A stretch of DNA of 46,107 nt from Candidatus Aalborgicola danicus (lineage in GTDB: Bacteria > Pseudomonadota > Gammaproteobacteria > Burkholderiales > Burkholderiaceae_C), in contig JADJBC010000025.1 in assembly GCA_016703945.1 (NCBI GenBank), positions 1 through 46,107 of the forward strand, in the 5' to 3' direction. Shown here one piece after another: positions 20,080 to 28,344 of the stretch. A program made the translations under genes and the position numbers. The notes under the pieces are model-generated. The model was not told where the DNA came from. It worked only from the letters and a program-made list of their open reading frames with translations, and did not search any database. Positions within the stretch are counted from its first letter, which is position 1, and each line of letters starts with the position of its first letter.

Positions 20080-20090
20080 TTGCAGTGCAA
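20080..20090. promoter_or_regulatory. Palindrome in the phaZ promoter, possible PhaR site
   Basis: TTGCAGTGCAA is a perfect palindrome about one base, 40 bases upstream of phaZ. It overlaps a possible minus-strand -10 (TATATT, 20094-20089). PhaR-type regulators of PHA genes bind TGC-rich dyads, so it is a candidate operator. No clear -35 is present. The rest of the 20041-20310 gap holds a repeat fragment and nothing coding. Confidence 0.3.
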
Positions 20091-20235
20091 TATAACAGTT
20101 TTGAGCGATTCTGGGGTGAGTGTCTGTCTCTAGGATGTCACGGTTTTAGTATGTGAACGTAAGTCTGGTGAAGGGTCCATACCCATAGCGCAAGATGCAT
20201 AAGCATGATCACTGCGCTGGCAAGCATTCAGCTTT

Positions 20236-20280
20236 CAAAAATTGCTATAAAAGTGATAGCTACTTGCGCAATATCAACGT
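20236..20280. repeat. Interspersed-repeat fragment downstream of tyrB
   Basis: GCTATAAAAGTGATAGCTAC is palindromic, and GATAGCTACTTGCGC continues into a sequence like the repeat ends at 40.8 and 44.9 kb. It lies just beyond the tyrB stop, where it may shape the 3' end of the tyrB transcript. Confidence 0.4.
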
Positions 20281-20310
20281 GGGATGGAGGTACATTTCTT
20301 CACTGCAGTG

Positions 20311-21507
20311 TCAGACCACCTTGGCGATGCAGGCGCAAACGTAATCGATGTTTTTGCTGTTCAGTGCGGCCACACACATGCGGCCAGTGTCGGTGCCGTA
20401 GACGCCAAACTCATTTCGCAGGCGAACCATCTGGTCCTTGGACAGGCCGGAGTAGCTGAACATGCCGATTTGGGTGGTGATGAAGGACATGTCCTGCTTC
20501 ACGCCAGCGGCTTTCAGGCCGTCAACCAGCTTTTGGCGCATGGCCTTGATGCGCACGCGCATCTCGCCCAGCTCTTTTTCCCACAGAGCACGCAGCTCGG
20601 GGTTGTTTAGCACGGCGGCCACCACGGCGCCGCCGTGGGTTGGCGGGTTAGAGTAGTTGGTGCGAATGACGATCTTGAGCTGGGATAGCACGCGGCCAGC
20701 TTCTTCCTTGTCCTGGCATAACACGGACAGGCCGCCCACGCGTTCACCGTACAGGCTGAAGCTCTTGGAGAAGCTTGTGGATACAAAGAAGTTCAAGCCG
20801 GCGGCGACAAACTTCTGGATAACGGCGCCGTCTTCTGCAATGCCGTAGCCAAAGCCCTGGTAGGCCATATCGAGGAAGGGCGTCAGTTCCCTGGCCTTGA
20901 CCACGGCAATCACCTTGTCCCAGTCTTCAGGTGTGATGTCATAACCGGTGGGGTTGTGGCAGCAGGCGTGCAGCACAACGATGGTGCCGGGGGCGGCGGC
21001 GTTCAGACTGGCCAGGAAGCCTTCGACGTTGACGCCACGCTTGGCCGCATCGTAGTAGACATAGGTGTCGACCTCGAAGCCGGCGTTGTTGAACAGCGCG
21101 CGGTGGTTTTCCCAGCTAGGGTCGGAGATCAACACCTTGGCGTTGGGGTTGAGACGCTTCAAAAAGTCGGCACCAATCTTCAGGCCGCCGGTGCCGCCGA
21201 TGGCTTGCACGGTGGCCACACGGCCGGAGGTTAGCGGTTCGCTGTCGGCACCAAACACCAGCGCTTTGACAGCGTTGTCGTAGGCCACGATGCCGTCGAT
21301 GGGCAGGTAGCCACGGGCGGTGGGCTTGTCCATCATGGTTTTTTCGGCGGCCTGCACACATTGCAGCAGGGGCAGCTTGCCGTTGTCGTCAAAGTACACG
21401 CCCACACCCAGGTTGACCTTGTTGGGGTTGGTGTCGGCATTGAATTGCTCGTTCAGACCCAGGATCGGGTCGCGGGGGGCCATTTCGACGGAGGAGAAGA
21501 GAGACAT
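20311..21507 (-). CDS. tyrB: Aromatic/aspartate aminotransferase
   Basis: 398 aa from the ATG at 21507-21505, preceded by AGGA at good spacing; an upstream in-frame extension of 22 residues is not supported. Fold-type I PLP enzyme: STSFSKSFSLYGERVGG holds the Schiff-base lysine, HACCHNPTGYDIT the NPTG loop, and NYSNPPTHG and the C-terminal R (TGRMCVAALN) the carboxylate-binding region. It transfers amino groups between 2-oxoglutarate and aspartate, tyrosine or phenylalanine. Which substrate dominates cannot be read from sequence. The position next to uvrB is common in related genomes. Confidence 0.92.
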   Translation of the reverse strand: MSLFSSVEMAPRDPILGLNEQFNADTNPNKVNLGVGVYFDDNGKLPLLQCVQAAEKTMMDKPTARGYLPIDGIVAYDNAVKALVFGADSEPLTSGRVATVQAIGGTGGLKIGADFLKRLNPNAKVLISDPSWENHRALFNNAGFEVDTYVYYDAAKRGVNVEGFLASLNAAAPGTIVVLHACCHNPTGYDITPEDWDKVIAVVKARELTPFLDMAYQGFGYGIAEDGAVIQKFVAAGLNFFVSTSFSKSFSLYGERVGGLSVLCQDKEEAGRVLSQLKIVIRTNYSNPPTHGGAVVAAVLNNPELRALWEKELGEMRVRIKAMRQKLVDGLKAAGVKQDMSFITTQIGMFSYSGLSKDQMVRLRNEFGVYGTDTGRMCVAALNSKNIDYVCACIAKVV

Positions 21508-21653
21508 AGCGGGTCCTGTGGGAATGATTCTGGGGTGGCGAAGCGGCAGCGTGGGGCTGGCGTCGGCCTTCATTCTACCGGGGTGGGTTTACCCCGAGGC
21601 GGGCATGTGATGCGGATACTGCATGGATTCCGCAGCCCGGCACATCGCGGGTT

Positions 21654-22094
21654 TCAGCCCTGAAGCGCCTTTTGCAGTTCGGGCGGTATACGTGCAGGCT
21701 TGGACGTCTGGCCATTGATCCAACCGACGCGCACGGAGCCTGTGCACAGCACCACCGGGGCCACATCCTTGCCAATCAGCCGCGCCTCTTGCTGGATGGT
21801 GAAGGACGAACGCCCCAGCTCGCTCAAGTGCGCCGTCACCAGCAGCTGGTCGTCCAGCCGGGCCGAGCGCAGGTATTTGATCTGCACGTCGCTCACCACA
21901 AAAATGCAGCCCAGATCCTGCTGCAGTTGGCGCTGCTCCACACCCTTGGCGCGCAGCCACTCTGTGCGGGCACGCTCGAAAAACTTCAGGTAGTTCGCGT
22001 AGAACACGATGCCGCCTGCGTCGGTGTCTTCCCAATAGATTCGGACGGGCCAGGTGAATACGTTGTCGGGTGGGGGGAGTGGAGTGGGACGCAT
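21654..22094 (-). CDS. ybgC: YbgC-type acyl-CoA thioesterase (hotdog fold)
   Basis: 146 aa from the ATG at 22094; a longer start at 22145 is open, but that extension runs into the edge of a palindromic element. The 4-hydroxybenzoyl-CoA thioesterase signature is clear: YWEDTDAGGIVFYANYLKFF with the catalytic Asp, then ERARTEWLR. YbgC proteins hydrolyse short acyl-CoAs and are usually linked to tol-pal, which is not nearby here. It is read in the same direction as tyrB, about 150 bases ahead of it. Confidence 0.88.
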   Translation of the reverse strand: MRPTPLPPPDNVFTWPVRIYWEDTDAGGIVFYANYLKFFERARTEWLRAKGVEQRQLQQDLGCIFVVSDVQIKYLRSARLDDQLLVTAHLSELGRSSFTIQQEARLIGKDVAPVVLCTGSVRVGWINGQTSKPARIPPELQKALQG

Positions 22095-22141
22095 GGGCAA
22101 TATTGTTGCAGACGGTGCTTCACGGGTTGGTGGGTGGCTGC

Positions 22142-22321
22142 GCATGAGGCATCGCTCCGTGCCACCCTGGGGCGGTGGTCGCTGGCGCGACTCCCCTGCG
22201 CTGCTCGCGCCGGGCGGGGTCTGGCTAAACTCGGCTACGCCTCAAACAACGCCAGCCCTGATCCGCCCGCCGCTGCGCTGCTCGGCACCGCCCAAGGGTG
22301 GCACGGAGCGATGCCTCATGC
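22142..22321. repeat. 180-bp palindromic element with 27-bp perfect inverted ends
   Basis: GCATGAGGCATCGCTCCGTG plus CCACCCT (22142-22168) is the exact reverse complement of 22295-22321. The interior includes 22213-22268, which recurs in inverted orientation at 22783-22840. The outer stem could fold as a cruciform or RNA hairpin. The element overlaps the 5' end of the longer ybgC reading and lies beside the HNH gene. No transposase is encoded in it. Confidence 0.85.
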
Positions 22322-22352
22322 TTTCGGCAAAGGTAGCACCAAGTGGCTCCTT

Positions 22353-22676
22353 CTAATTCTTGTGTCGACCAACGGCAATCGCTTTCTTGATGATTGGGGC
22401 GACCGATTCTTCAGTTATTCCGCGCTCCACACAGTATTTGGACTGCAACCAAACGAAAAGCTCCTTTTGACCTTTGCTCGCATTGCATCCACAACAGCAA
22501 AGGGCAATATTTTCTCGTGTAACTATCGTTTCTTCATTGATGATGTGTTCCCAGCTCGACGCTGTCTTTTTAGAGACTTTGGGGGACGTGAATGCAGTAC
22601 CGCAATAGACGCAGGTTTTATCTCGGGAACGCACTTCACGTTCGAGCCAGGACGGGATATTCCAGTTGTTTGCCAT
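22353..22676 (-). CDS. Small HNH endonuclease
   Basis: 107 aa. It has the HNH layout: CVYCG (zinc knuckle), then SSWEHIINEETIVTRENIAL with the catalytic-type His, then CCGCNASKGQKEL with the second Cys pair and the Asn. The rest is a short basic N-terminus (WLEREVRSRDKTC) and a helical tail. The gene is visibly richer in A+T than its neighbours and lies exactly between two inverted palindromic elements, which suggests acquisition. Related stand-alone HNH proteins occur in phage and mobile elements. Substrate and role are unknown, and no methyltransferase or guide RNA locus is seen. Confidence 0.85.
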   Translation of the reverse strand: MANNWNIPSWLEREVRSRDKTCVYCGTAFTSPKVSKKTASSWEHIINEETIVTRENIALCCCGCNASKGQKELFVWLQSKYCVERGITEESVAPIIKKAIAVGRHKN

Positions 22677-22737
22677 GTCGATTCATATAACTTCTTCCCA
22701 TTATGGCAACGGAATTTGACCCAAGCCGGGCCAGCGG

Positions 22738-22897
22738 TACGGGCTGGGCGATCCCTTGTGCGTGGCTGAGGAGCGCAGGGCCGGGCGGATCAGGGCTGGC
22801 GTTGTTTGAGCCCGCAGGGCGAGTTTAGCCAGACCCCGCCTGTCCAGAGCACCGCAAGGCAGCCCGCAGGGCCCACGCAGCAGGGTCGCTCGGCCCG
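22738..22897. repeat. Second palindromic element, inverted relative to the first
   Basis: Its core (22783-22840) is the near-exact reverse complement of 22213-22268, differing mainly in about 10 central bases. Its outer arms also pair imperfectly (GGGCTGGGCGATCCC with GGGTCGCTCGGCCC, and GCGTGG with CCACGC). Together with the first element it brackets the HNH gene. It ends just before uvrB and holds the non-ATG upstream extension of that frame. Confidence 0.7.
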
Positions 22898-22953
22898 CAC
22901 CGTTGGCCCGGCGTGCGCGCACCACAATGCGCCGACCAACGGAAGTGCCCAGC

Positions 22954-25149
22954 ATGGACTACAGTTCCATCTTTCCCCAATTGCCGAACCATCACATGTC
23001 TGCCCCGACCCCTATCGTTGACCCAGACCGCGCATCCACAAGCGCTGATGCTGCACCAGCACCCACCGGAGTTTTTCTGAGGTTTCCGGATTCACCCTTT
23101 GAGCTGTACCAGCCCTATCCACCGGCGGGCGACCAGCCCGAGGCCATTGATCAGTTGGTCGAAGGGGTGAACGATGGCGAGGTATTCCAGACCCTGCTGG
23201 GCGTCACCGGCTCGGGCAAGACCTTCACCATGGCCAATGTGATTGCCCGTCTGGGGCGCCCGGCCATTGTGTTTGCGCCGAACAAGACGCTGGCGGCGCA
23301 GTTGTACAGCGAGTTTCGCGAATTCTTTCCCAAAAACGCGGTGGAGTATTTCGTCAGCTACTACGACTACTACCAGCCCGAAGCCTATGTGCCCCAACGC
23401 GACTTGTTCATTGAGAAGGACTCGGCCATCAACGAGCACATCGAACAGATGCGCCTGTCGTGCACCAAGAGCATTCTGGAGCGCCGCGATGTGGTGATTG
23501 TGGCCACCGTTTCCGCCATCTACGGTATCGGCCAGCCCGAGGCGTACCACAAGATGATCATGACCCTGCGCGTTGGCGACAAGCCCGGCCAGCGAGACCT
23601 GATTGCCCAGCTAGTGCGCATGCAGTATCAGCGCAATGACATGGATTTTTCGCGCGGCACCTTTCGCGTGCGCGGCGACACGATTGATGTGTTTCCTGCT
23701 GAGCATAGCGAGATGGCCATCCGCATCGAGCTGTTTGACGACGAGATCGAGTCGCTGCAACTGTTTGATCCGCTGACTGGTCGCATACGGCAGAAGATTC
23801 CCCGGTTCACGGTCTACCCCAGCAGCCACTATGTGACGCCACGCGAGCAGGTGTTGGCTGCCGTGGAGACCATTAAGGTCGAATTGGCCGAAAGGTTGAA
23901 GTTTTTTGTGTCCGAAGGCAAGCTGGTCGAAGCCCAGCGCCTGGAGCAGCGCACGCGTTTCGATCTGGAAATGCTCAGTGAAGTAGGGCACTGCAAAGGC
24001 ATTGAAAACTATTCACGCCACCTGAGTGGCTCTGCTCCCGGGGAACCGCCGGCCACTCTGACTGACTACCTGCCCAGGGATTCGGTGATGTTTCTGGACG
24101 AATCGCACGTGCTGATCGGCCAGTTTGGCGGCATGTACAACGGCGACCGCTCGCGCAAGACTACGCTGGTGGAATATGGGTTTCGCCTTCCCAGCGCACT
24201 GGACAACCGGCCGCTAAAGTTTGAAGAGTTTGAGACCAAGATGCGCCAGGCCATTTTTGTGTCGGCCACGCCCGCGCAGTGGGAAAAAGACCATGCCGGA
24301 AAAGTGGTGGAGCAATTGGTACGGCCTACGGGGCTGGTCGACCCCGAGGTCGAAGTTCGGCCCGCCACTCACCAGGTTGACGATGTGTTGCAGGAGATCC
24401 GCATCCGGGTCGAGAAGAATGAGCGGGTGCTGATCACCACGCTCACCAAACGTATGGCCGAGCAGTTGACCGACTACCTGTCCGACAACGGCGTGAAGGT
24501 GCGCTACCTGCACAGCGATGTGGATACCGTGGAGCGGGTTGAAATTTTGCGCGATCTGCGTCTGGGAGCCTTTGACGTGCTGGTAGGCATCAATTTGCTG
24601 CGTGAGGGCCTGGATATTCCAGAGGTGTCCTTGGTCGCCATACTCGATGCCGATAAAGAGGGTTTTCTGCGTTCCGAGCGCTCCCTGATTCAAACCATAG
24701 GCCGCGCCGCACGCAACCTGCATGGGCGTGCCATCCTGTATGCGGACAAGTTGACCGATTCCATGGAGCGGGCCATGGGCGAGACTGAACGGCGTCGCAA
24801 TAAGCAGATCGCCCACAACTTGGCGCACGGTATAACGCCACGCTCCATCGTGAAGCAGGTGCGGGATCTGATTGATGGGGTTTACAGTGAAAAAGCCGGC
24901 AAAGAAGCCGAGCGCCTGGAGCGCGACGCCTTGCAACGAGCCCAAGTGGAGGATATGAGCGAGAAGGACATTTCCCGAGAAATCAAGCGACTGGAAAAAC
25001 TGATGATGGAACACGCCCGCAACCTGGAGTTCGAGAAGGCAGCTCAGGTTCGGGATCAACTTGGCATATTGAAGGAGCAGGCCTTTGGTGCGTCAGGCGT
25101 CGACAATGTTGTCACAATTTCATATGGTGGGAAATTGCCCTCTTTGTGA
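22954..25149 (+). CDS. uvrB: Excinuclease ABC subunit B
   Basis: 731 aa from ATG 22954 (GGAAG 8 bases before). The frame is open further upstream to a TTG inside the palindromic element, which I do not use; ATG 22996 is another option. UvrB is the damage-verifying helicase of nucleotide excision repair. Walker A is GVTGSGKT, the beta-hairpin that clamps DNA reads YYDYYQPEAYVPQRD, helicase motifs include LDESH, ATPAQWE and QTIGRAARN, and the C-terminal UVR motif for UvrC binding lies in EIKRLEKLMMEHARNLEF. The N-terminal 35 residues are not conserved. No SOS box was recognised upstream. Confidence 0.95.
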   Translation: MDYSSIFPQLPNHHMSAPTPIVDPDRASTSADAAPAPTGVFLRFPDSPFELYQPYPPAGDQPEAIDQLVEGVNDGEVFQTLLGVTGSGKTFTMANVIARLGRPAIVFAPNKTLAAQLYSEFREFFPKNAVEYFVSYYDYYQPEAYVPQRDLFIEKDSAINEHIEQMRLSCTKSILERRDVVIVATVSAIYGIGQPEAYHKMIMTLRVGDKPGQRDLIAQLVRMQYQRNDMDFSRGTFRVRGDTIDVFPAEHSEMAIRIELFDDEIESLQLFDPLTGRIRQKIPRFTVYPSSHYVTPREQVLAAVETIKVELAERLKFFVSEGKLVEAQRLEQRTRFDLEMLSEVGHCKGIENYSRHLSGSAPGEPPATLTDYLPRDSVMFLDESHVLIGQFGGMYNGDRSRKTTLVEYGFRLPSALDNRPLKFEEFETKMRQAIFVSATPAQWEKDHAGKVVEQLVRPTGLVDPEVEVRPATHQVDDVLQEIRIRVEKNERVLITTLTKRMAEQLTDYLSDNGVKVRYLHSDVDTVERVEILRDLRLGAFDVLVGINLLREGLDIPEVSLVAILDADKEGFLRSERSLIQTIGRAARNLHGRAILYADKLTDSMERAMGETERRRNKQIAHNLAHGITPRSIVKQVRDLIDGVYSEKAGKEAERLERDALQRAQVEDMSEKDISREIKRLEKLMMEHARNLEFEKAAQVRDQLGILKEQAFGASGVDNVVTISYGGKLPSL

Positions 25150-25162
25150 CTGATCAGTCTAC

Positions 25163-25217
25163 TTACCCGAGCAAACTGCTAGGTTTATCGCTATACTCGA
25201 GCTTGCTAGTCAACCAA
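25163..25217 (+). promoter_or_regulatory. iscR promoter with tandem type 1-like IscR sites
   Basis: The segment 25193-25217 fits the type 1 IscR consensus (ATASYYGACT-W-rich-AGTCRRSTAT) in about 18 of 25 positions, and 25163-25187 fits in about 15. The first site covers TATACT (25192-25197), the likely -10, with the start codon at 25238. Repression of the isc operon by cluster-loaded IscR is the expected outcome. The -35 element is weak. Confidence 0.55.
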
Positions 25218-25237
25218 ACAGACTTCAGGAGTATGCG

Positions 25238-25774
25238 ATGCGTCTCACCACCAAAGGCCGATTTGCCGTTACCGCGATGATTGATTTGGGGCTGCGCCAA
25301 AGCGGTGGGCCTGTCACCCTGGCGGCCATCAGCCAACGCCAGCAAATTTCACTATCGTATCTGGAGCAGCTGTTTGGCAAGCTGCGGCGCCACGAACTGG
25401 TGGAGTCGACCCGTGGTCCGGGCGGCGGTTACACCCTGGCGCGCAAAGCTACCGACATCACTGTGGCCGACATCATTGTGTCGGTGGACGAGCCAATTGA
25501 TGCCACCCATTGCGGTGGCAAGGAAAACTGCCTGGGAGAGGGCGCCCGCTGCATGACGCACGATCTGTGGTCGTCGCTGAATGTGCGAATGGTTGAGTTT
25601 CTGGACTCTGTCACTTTGCAAAAGCTGGTGGATGACCAATTGGCCAGGGGGCTGCATGTGGATGACAAGCCCAGTGTCAAGCGTGCTATTTCGGCTATGC
25701 CGATGAGCAAACCAATTCGTATCAACGCGCCCAACTCTGTTTTTGCCTTGGGTAACGCGTTTTCCAAGAGCTGA
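25238..25774 (+). CDS. iscR: Fe-S cluster-sensing repressor IscR
   Basis: 178 aa, Rrf2 family. Winged helix at 1-80 (MRLTTKGRFAVTAMIDL; LSYLEQLFGKLRRHELVES; GPGGGYTLAR). Cysteines in CGGKENCLGEGARCMTH (92, 98, 104) are the cluster ligands, with the following His as the fourth. AGGAG precedes the start. It heads the isc operon and should repress it when it carries a [2Fe-2S] cluster. The tail after residue 130 is longer than in E. coli and not conserved. Confidence 0.95.
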   Translation: MRLTTKGRFAVTAMIDLGLRQSGGPVTLAAISQRQQISLSYLEQLFGKLRRHELVESTRGPGGGYTLARKATDITVADIIVSVDEPIDATHCGGKENCLGEGARCMTHDLWSSLNVRMVEFLDSVTLQKLVDDQLARGLHVDDKPSVKRAISAMPMSKPIRINAPNSVFALGNAFSKS

Positions 25775-25820
25775 TCGCCCACAAACGACAATGATTCACT
25801 GAATAGCCGGAACGAGCCCC

Positions 25821-27041
25821 ATGGATACCACCCCACACTTTCCCATTTATATGGACTACAGCGCCACCAACCCTTGCGATGAACGGGTGGTGGAGGCCAT
25901 GGTGCCTTGGTTGCGCAACCACTTTGGCAACCCCGCGTCACGTAGCCACGCCTGGGGTTGGGAGGCTGAAGCAGCTGTGGAAAAGGCCCGTGGTCAGGTG
26001 GCCGAACTGATAGGAGCAGACCCACGGGAGATCGTCTGGACCTCCGGTGCCACCGAATCCAATAACCTGGCGCTGAAGGGCGCAGCGCACTTCTACCAAT
26101 CCAAGGGCAAGCACATCATCACTGTCAAGACCGAGCATAAGGCTGTGCTGGACACCTGCCGCGAACTCGAACGCCAGGGGTTCGAGGTGACCTATTTGGA
26201 TGTGCAGGATGACGGACTGGTCAACTTGGACACGTTCAAGGCCGCCATTCGCCCAGACACCATTTTGGCCAGCGTGATGTATGTGAACAATGAGATTGGT
26301 GTCATTCAAGATATCGCCGCCATTGGCGCTGTGTGCCGTGAAAAGGGCATCATTTTCCACGTGGACGCGGCCCAGGCGACCGGTCGTGTGGAGTTTGATG
26401 TTTCCAAGCTGCCGGTCGATCTGATGAGCCTCACGTCTCACAAGACCTATGGCCCCAAAGGCATTGGTGCCCTGTTTGTGCGCCGCAAGCCACGCGTGCG
26501 CCTGGAAGCCCAGATGCACGGTGGTGGCCATGAGCGTGGCATGCGCAGCGGCACGCTGCCTACACACCAGATCGTCGGCATGGGCGAGGCGTACCGCATT
26601 GCTAAAGAAGAGATGGCGGTGGAAAACGTGCGCATTCAGGCCCTGCACGACCGCATGCTGGCAGGACTTAACGGCGTGGAGCAGGTGTTCATCAACGGCC
26701 ACGAGACCCAACGTGTGCCGCACAACCTGAACATGAGCTTCAATTACGTCGAAGGCGAGTCGCTGATCATGGGTATCAAGGGTTTGGCGGTGAGCAGTGG
26801 GTCAGCCTGCACCTCGGCATCGCTGGAGCCGAGCTATGTGTTGCGCGCCTTGGGCCGTAGTGACGAGCTGGCACACAGTAGCCTGCGCATGACCATTGGT
26901 CGCTGGACCACCGAGGCGGAAATCGATTACGCCATCGACACCATCAAGAAGAACGTCGCCAAGCTGCGTGATCTCAGCCCGCTGTGGGAGATGTACCAGG
27001 ACGGCGTTGACATCAGTGCAATCCAGTGGGCCGCACATTAA
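25821..27041 (+). CDS. iscS: Cysteine desulfurase IscS
   Basis: 406 aa. PLP enzyme that takes sulfur from cysteine for Fe-S clusters and tRNA thiolation. MDYSATNPCDERVVEAM is the family start, TSGATESNNLALKG binds phosphate, SLTSHKTYGPKGIGALFVRR holds the PLP lysine, and SGSACTSASLEPSYV holds the catalytic cysteine on its mobile loop. LAHSSLRMTIGRWTTE is the usual C-terminal part. It lies between iscR and iscU in the standard order. Confidence 0.96.
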   Translation: MDTTPHFPIYMDYSATNPCDERVVEAMVPWLRNHFGNPASRSHAWGWEAEAAVEKARGQVAELIGADPREIVWTSGATESNNLALKGAAHFYQSKGKHIITVKTEHKAVLDTCRELERQGFEVTYLDVQDDGLVNLDTFKAAIRPDTILASVMYVNNEIGVIQDIAAIGAVCREKGIIFHVDAAQATGRVEFDVSKLPVDLMSLTSHKTYGPKGIGALFVRRKPRVRLEAQMHGGGHERGMRSGTLPTHQIVGMGEAYRIAKEEMAVENVRIQALHDRMLAGLNGVEQVFINGHETQRVPHNLNMSFNYVEGESLIMGIKGLAVSSGSACTSASLEPSYVLRALGRSDELAHSSLRMTIGRWTTEAEIDYAIDTIKKNVAKLRDLSPLWEMYQDGVDISAIQWAAH

Positions 27042-27054
27042 AGAGGTAATCAAA

Positions 27055-27444
27055 ATGGCATATTCAGAAAAAGTTGTAGACCACTACGAAAACCCCCGCA
27101 ACGTCGGCAGCTTTGAAAAGGGCGACGACAGTGTTGGAACCGGCATGGTCGGCGCACCGGCCTGTGGTGATGTGATGAAGCTGCAGATCAAAGTCAATCC
27201 ACAAACCGGTGTGATTGAAGACGCACGCTTCAAAACCTATGGCTGTGGTTCGGCCATCGCGTCAAGTTCGCTGGTGACCGAATGGGTCAAGGGCAAAACG
27301 CTGGATGAAGCCGCTGCCCTCAAGAATAGCCAGATAGCTGAAGAGTTGGCGCTGCCACCGGTCAAGATCCATTGCTCCATCCTGGCCGAAGATGCCATCA
27401 AGGCGGCCGTGGACGACTACAAAGCCAAACATCTTGGAAACTGA
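27055..27444 (+). CDS. iscU: Fe-S cluster scaffold IscU
   Basis: 129 aa from ATG 27055; the longer open frame upstream is out of keeping with the family. The three cluster cysteines are present in GAPACGDVMKLQI (Cys38 region), TYGCGSAIASSSL and PPVKIHCSILAEDA. The LPPVK motif is the HscA recognition site. It assembles nascent clusters with IscS and releases them through HscB/HscA, both encoded downstream. Confidence 0.96.
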   Translation: MAYSEKVVDHYENPRNVGSFEKGDDSVGTGMVGAPACGDVMKLQIKVNPQTGVIEDARFKTYGCGSAIASSSLVTEWVKGKTLDEAAALKNSQIAEELALPPVKIHCSILAEDAIKAAVDDYKAKHLGN

Positions 27445-27451
27445 CTAGAAA

Positions 27452-27775
27452 ATGGCAGTTACTTTGACCGAAGCCGCCGCGCGCCATGTGACGCGCTACC
27501 TGACCAAGCGTGGCAAGGGTGTCGGCGTGCGCCTGGGCGTCAAGACCACCGGGTGCTCCGGCCTTGCCTATCAGTTGGAGTACGTGGACGAACTGGCCCC
27601 TGAAGACCTGGTGTTCGAGGGCCATGGTGTCAAGGTGCTGGTCGACCCTAAAAGTCTGGCGTATATCGACGGCACGGAACTGGACTTTGTTCGCGAAGGC
27701 CTGAACGAAGGCTTTCGCTTCAACAACCCGCGCGAGCGCGACAAGTGCGGCTGTGGCGAGTCGTTCCGCGTGTGA
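27452..27775 (+). CDS. iscA: A-type iron-sulfur carrier IscA
   Basis: 107 aa, the normal length. Ligand cysteines are in TTGCSGLAYQLEY (35) and DKCGCGESFRV (99 and 101). A-type carriers take clusters from IscU to apoproteins, mainly [4Fe-4S] enzymes under aerobic growth. It begins 7 bases after iscU and its TGA overlaps the GTG start of hscB. Confidence 0.95.
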   Translation: MAVTLTEAAARHVTRYLTKRGKGVGVRLGVKTTGCSGLAYQLEYVDELAPEDLVFEGHGVKVLVDPKSLAYIDGTELDFVREGLNEGFRFNNPRERDKCGCGESFRV

Positions 27776-28290
27776 ATCTCCAATCCAACGATTTTGAACT
27801 GTTTGGTGTGCCACGACGGTTTACCCAGGACCGAGCGGCGCTAGACGCACGCTGGAAAGACCTGCAGCGAGAGGCCCATCCAGATAAATTTGCTGCCCAG
27901 GGCGCGGCTGCCCAGCGCGTCGCCATGCAGTGGTCGGTGCGCATCAATGAGGCTTACCAGCGCTTGAAAGACCCGCTCAAACGGGCGGCGTACCTCTGTG
28001 AGTTGGATGGTGCGCCCATCAACGCCCACAGCAATACCGCCATGCCGGGCGCATTTTTGATGCAGCAGATGCAGTGGCGCGAGGGGCTGGATGAGGCCCG
28101 GGACGCCGAGGCGCTAGACGTCTTACGCGACAATGTGGATGCCGTCCAGCGCGATTTGATCAATGTTTGTGCGCGCCAACTGGATGAGCTACACGACACG
28201 AGCGCAGCCGTGCAGTCGGTGCGTTCGCTGATGTTCATTGAAAAGTTTGCACACGATTTGGAACGGGCCTTCGACAAATTGGAAACCTGA
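27772..28290 (+). CDS. hscB: J-domain co-chaperone HscB
   Basis: 172 aa from GTG 27772, which overlaps the iscA stop (GTGTGA) and gives the usual family length. The J domain covers about 1-75 with HPDKF at its loop, and the C-terminal three-helix bundle binds IscU. It stimulates the ATPase of HscA for cluster release. An upstream in-frame ATG at 27745 lies inside iscA and is not preferred. Confidence 0.93.
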   Translation: MNLQSNDFELFGVPRRFTQDRAALDARWKDLQREAHPDKFAAQGAAAQRVAMQWSVRINEAYQRLKDPLKRAAYLCELDGAPINAHSNTAMPGAFLMQQMQWREGLDEARDAEALDVLRDNVDAVQRDLINVCARQLDELHDTSAAVQSVRSLMFIEKFAHDLERAFDKLET

Positions 28291-28344
28291 ATCCCTGGCG
28301 GGCGGCTTCTGGCCCGCCCGGGCCGTTTCCCCAATTGATAACCT

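Noticed and set aside
22353..22676. HNH gene as an IscB or Cas9 relative
   Set aside because: It is only 107 aa, with no RuvC parts, bridge helix or adjacent guide RNA candidate that I can see.
22142..22897. CRISPR array or integron attC sites
   Set aside because: There are only two diverged inverted copies, without regular spacers, and the ends do not show the attC RYYYAAC/GTTRRRY pair.
22903..22953. TTG start of uvrB at 22903
   Set aside because: It lies in the palindromic element and has no ribosome binding site; ATG 22954 has GGAAG before it.
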